Positions 6,663-7,876 of a stretch of DNA of 7,876 nt are shown in pieces. The notes below the pieces were generated by a model. The model did not search any database, was not told the origin of the DNA, and was given only the letters and a program-made list of their open reading frames with translations. Source of the stretch: Pseudomonadota bacterium (lineage in GTDB: Bacteria; Pseudomonadota; Gammaproteobacteria; Pseudomonadales; UBA5518); contig JAKJFB010000125.1 of assembly GCA_022705125.1 (NCBI GenBank), forward strand, positions 1 through 7,876, read 5' to 3'. Within the stretch, counting starts at the first letter, position 1. Every line of letters starts with the position of its first letter. The translations under genes were made by a program, and so were the position numbers.

Positions 6663-7876
6663 ATGCTGCGCGCGATCTGTTTCAGCCTGCTGGCGGCGAG
6701 CATGGCTCTGACGGCCACCAGATCGTCGGCCGCCGAGCCGGCTGCGCCGGAGCAGCGCCCGACGTACGGCGTGCTGTACACGGCCTGGATCAAGGCCGGC
6801 GAGCCGTGGGCCACGGTGCGCATCCGCCTCACGCGCCACCCCGAGTGGGTGCGCTGGATGCGCTTCGAGATCGACCCGGCGCGCTACAAGGGTTTCAAGG
6901 GCGAAGGCAGCATCGCGCAGGAGGCCAACACGGTACTGTGGAAGCCGCCGGCCGAGGACGCCTGGATCCAGTACAAGGTGCTGCTCACCAGCCAGCGCGA
7001 GTCCGGGCGCTACGACGGCGCGATCACCGACACGTGGGCGCTGTTCCGTGCCGAGGACCTGGTGCCGGTCAAGCGCATCGATTTCCAGGACGGCACCCAG
7101 TCGCAGGCGAAACTGCGCCTCAACGTCCCCGAGGGCTGGTCGATCGAATCGGCGCATCCGCGCTATCGCGGCGGCCGGCTGAAGATCGACGATCCGCGCG
7201 GCAATTTCGACCGCCCCACCGGCTGGCTGCTGCTCGGCGACCTCGGCGTGCGCCGCGAGAAGATCGGCAACACCCGCATCGCGGTCGGCGCGCCCACGGG
7301 CCAGGGCCTGCGGCGCATGGACATCATGGCCTTCTTCCGCTGGACGCTGCCGACGCTGCAGCAGATATTCCCGGAATTCCCCGAGCGCATCCTGGTCGTC
7401 GGTGCCGACGACCCGATGTGGCGCGGCGCGCTGTCGGGCCCGGGCTCGCTGTTCGTGCACTCCGACCGCCCGATGATCAGCGAGAACGCCACCAGCACGT
7501 TCATCCACGAACTGGTGCACGTCGCGATGCGCGCCAAGAGCGCGCCGGGTTCCGACTGGATCGTCGAAGGCCTGGCCGAGTACTACTCGCTCGAGGCGCT
7601 GCACCGCTCCGGCACGGTGAGCACGGCGCGCTTCGAGCAGGCGCATCGCACACTCGCCGACTGGGCCGCGCGCGAAGCGGGCCCGCTCGACGCCCCGCGT
7701 TCCTCGGGCGCGACCACCGCGCGCGCGGTAGGGGTGCTGCGCAAGGTAGATGCCGAAATCCGTGCCGCCAGCGGTGGCCGCCAGAGCCTCGACAACGTGG
7801 TCGCGGATCTCGCCGCGCAACCGAAGGCGGTCACGCTGGAGATGTTCCGCGCCAGCACCGAGCGCCACGCCGGGCG
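6663..7876 (+). CDS. Exported gluzincin-type zinc metallopeptidase-like protein (3' partial)
   Basis: An open frame runs from the ATG at 6663 to the right edge with no stop: 404 codons plus two bases. The first 24 residues form a signal peptide (Arg3, a hydrophobic core ICFSLLAASMALTA, and a likely cut after SAA at 22-24), so the protein should act in the periplasm or outside. Residues about 28-200 look strand-rich. H282-E283-L284-V285-H286 is the HExxH zinc motif, followed by WIVEGLAEYYS (299-309), in which E302 is the probable third zinc ligand. This matches the gluzincin pattern of M1, M61 and Peptidase_MA-like families. The gap between H286 and E302 is 15 residues, shorter than the 18 of classical M1 enzymes, so the Peptidase_MA-like group fits best; the N-terminal part with TDTWALFRAEDL vaguely recalls M61. 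Substrate unknown. It is divergent from the ABC operon. Confidence 0.85.
   Translation, partial: MLRAICFSLLAASMALTATRSSAAEPAAPEQRPTYGVLYTAWIKAGEPWATVRIRLTRHPEWVRWMRFEIDPARYKGFKGEGSIAQEANTVLWKPPAEDAWIQYKVLLTSQRESGRYDGAITDTWALFRAEDLVPVKRIDFQDGTQSQAKLRLNVPEGWSIESAHPRYRGGRLKIDDPRGNFDRPTGWLLLGDLGVRREKIGNTRIAVGAPTGQGLRRMDIMAFFRWTLPTLQQIFPEFPERILVVGADDPMWRGALSGPGSLFVHSDRPMISENATSTFIHELVHVAMRAKSAPGSDWIVEGLAEYYSLEALHRSGTVSTARFEQAHRTLADWAAREAGPLDAPRSSGATTARAVGVLRKVDAEIRAASGGRQSLDNVVADLAAQPKAVTLEMFRASTERHAG

Noticed and set aside
6506..6832. Small minus-strand frame spanning the divergent promoter region, and a small plus-strand frame at 6332-6562.
   Set aside because: Neither has a ribosome site or recognisable protein character, and both run through the predicted promoters or the coding part of a real gene.
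6564..7868. Minus-strand open frame of 434 codons opposite the metallopeptidase gene.
   Set aside because: The plus strand carries a signal peptide, a strong ribosome site and a zinc motif; the minus-strand product is low-complexity and has no family resemblance.

Overview
This window is a gene-dense, very GC-rich piece of a bacterial chromosome. The gene families (a proteobacterial-type COX15/CtaA heme A synthase and a Gld-like ABC cassette with a DUF4340 protein), strong Shine-Dalgarno sequences and tight, overlapping packing suggest an aerobic proteobacterium, most likely a gammaproteobacterium with a heme-A-type cytochrome oxidase. That placement is inferred from protein character, not from a search. 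I see no rRNA, tRNA, CRISPR array, insertion sequence, prophage gene or attachment site.

Layout. (1) Positions 1-684, plus strand: the C-terminal part of a TrkA/RCK-type NAD-binding protein, cut by the left edge. It converges on the next gene with 10 bases between the stop codons. (2) Positions 695-6462, minus strand: a five-gene operon read right to left, comprising an ABC ATPase (6462-5521), an ABC-2 permease (5524-4787), a GldG-like auxiliary protein (4782-2920), a DUF4340 protein (2900-1728) and heme A synthase CtaA/COX15 (1735-695). The junctions are a 4-base overlap, a 4-base gap, a 19-base gap and an 8-base overlap, so the five genes are probably one transcript. (3) Positions 6463-6662: a 200-base divergent promoter region with a sigma70-like promoter in each direction and a perfect 16-base palindrome covering the rightward -10 box. 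(4) Positions 6663-7876, plus strand: an exported zinc-metallopeptidase-like protein (HELVH motif), cut by the right edge.

How the genes may work together. The ATPase, permease and GldG-like/DUF4340 pair look like one inner-membrane machine: a two-subunit ABC-2 transporter plus two membrane-anchored proteins with large periplasmic parts. The substrate of such Gld-like systems outside gliding Bacteroidetes is not established to my knowledge. Heme A synthase sits at the end of the same operon, coupled to the DUF4340 stop codon, and no other cytochrome oxidase assembly gene is visible. The periplasmic metallopeptidase is divergently transcribed from the shared intergenic region. I found no convincing wholly new system. 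The most worthwhile leads are the palindromic operator candidate, the ABC-to-ctaA operon link, and the metallopeptidase with its shortened zinc-site spacing.
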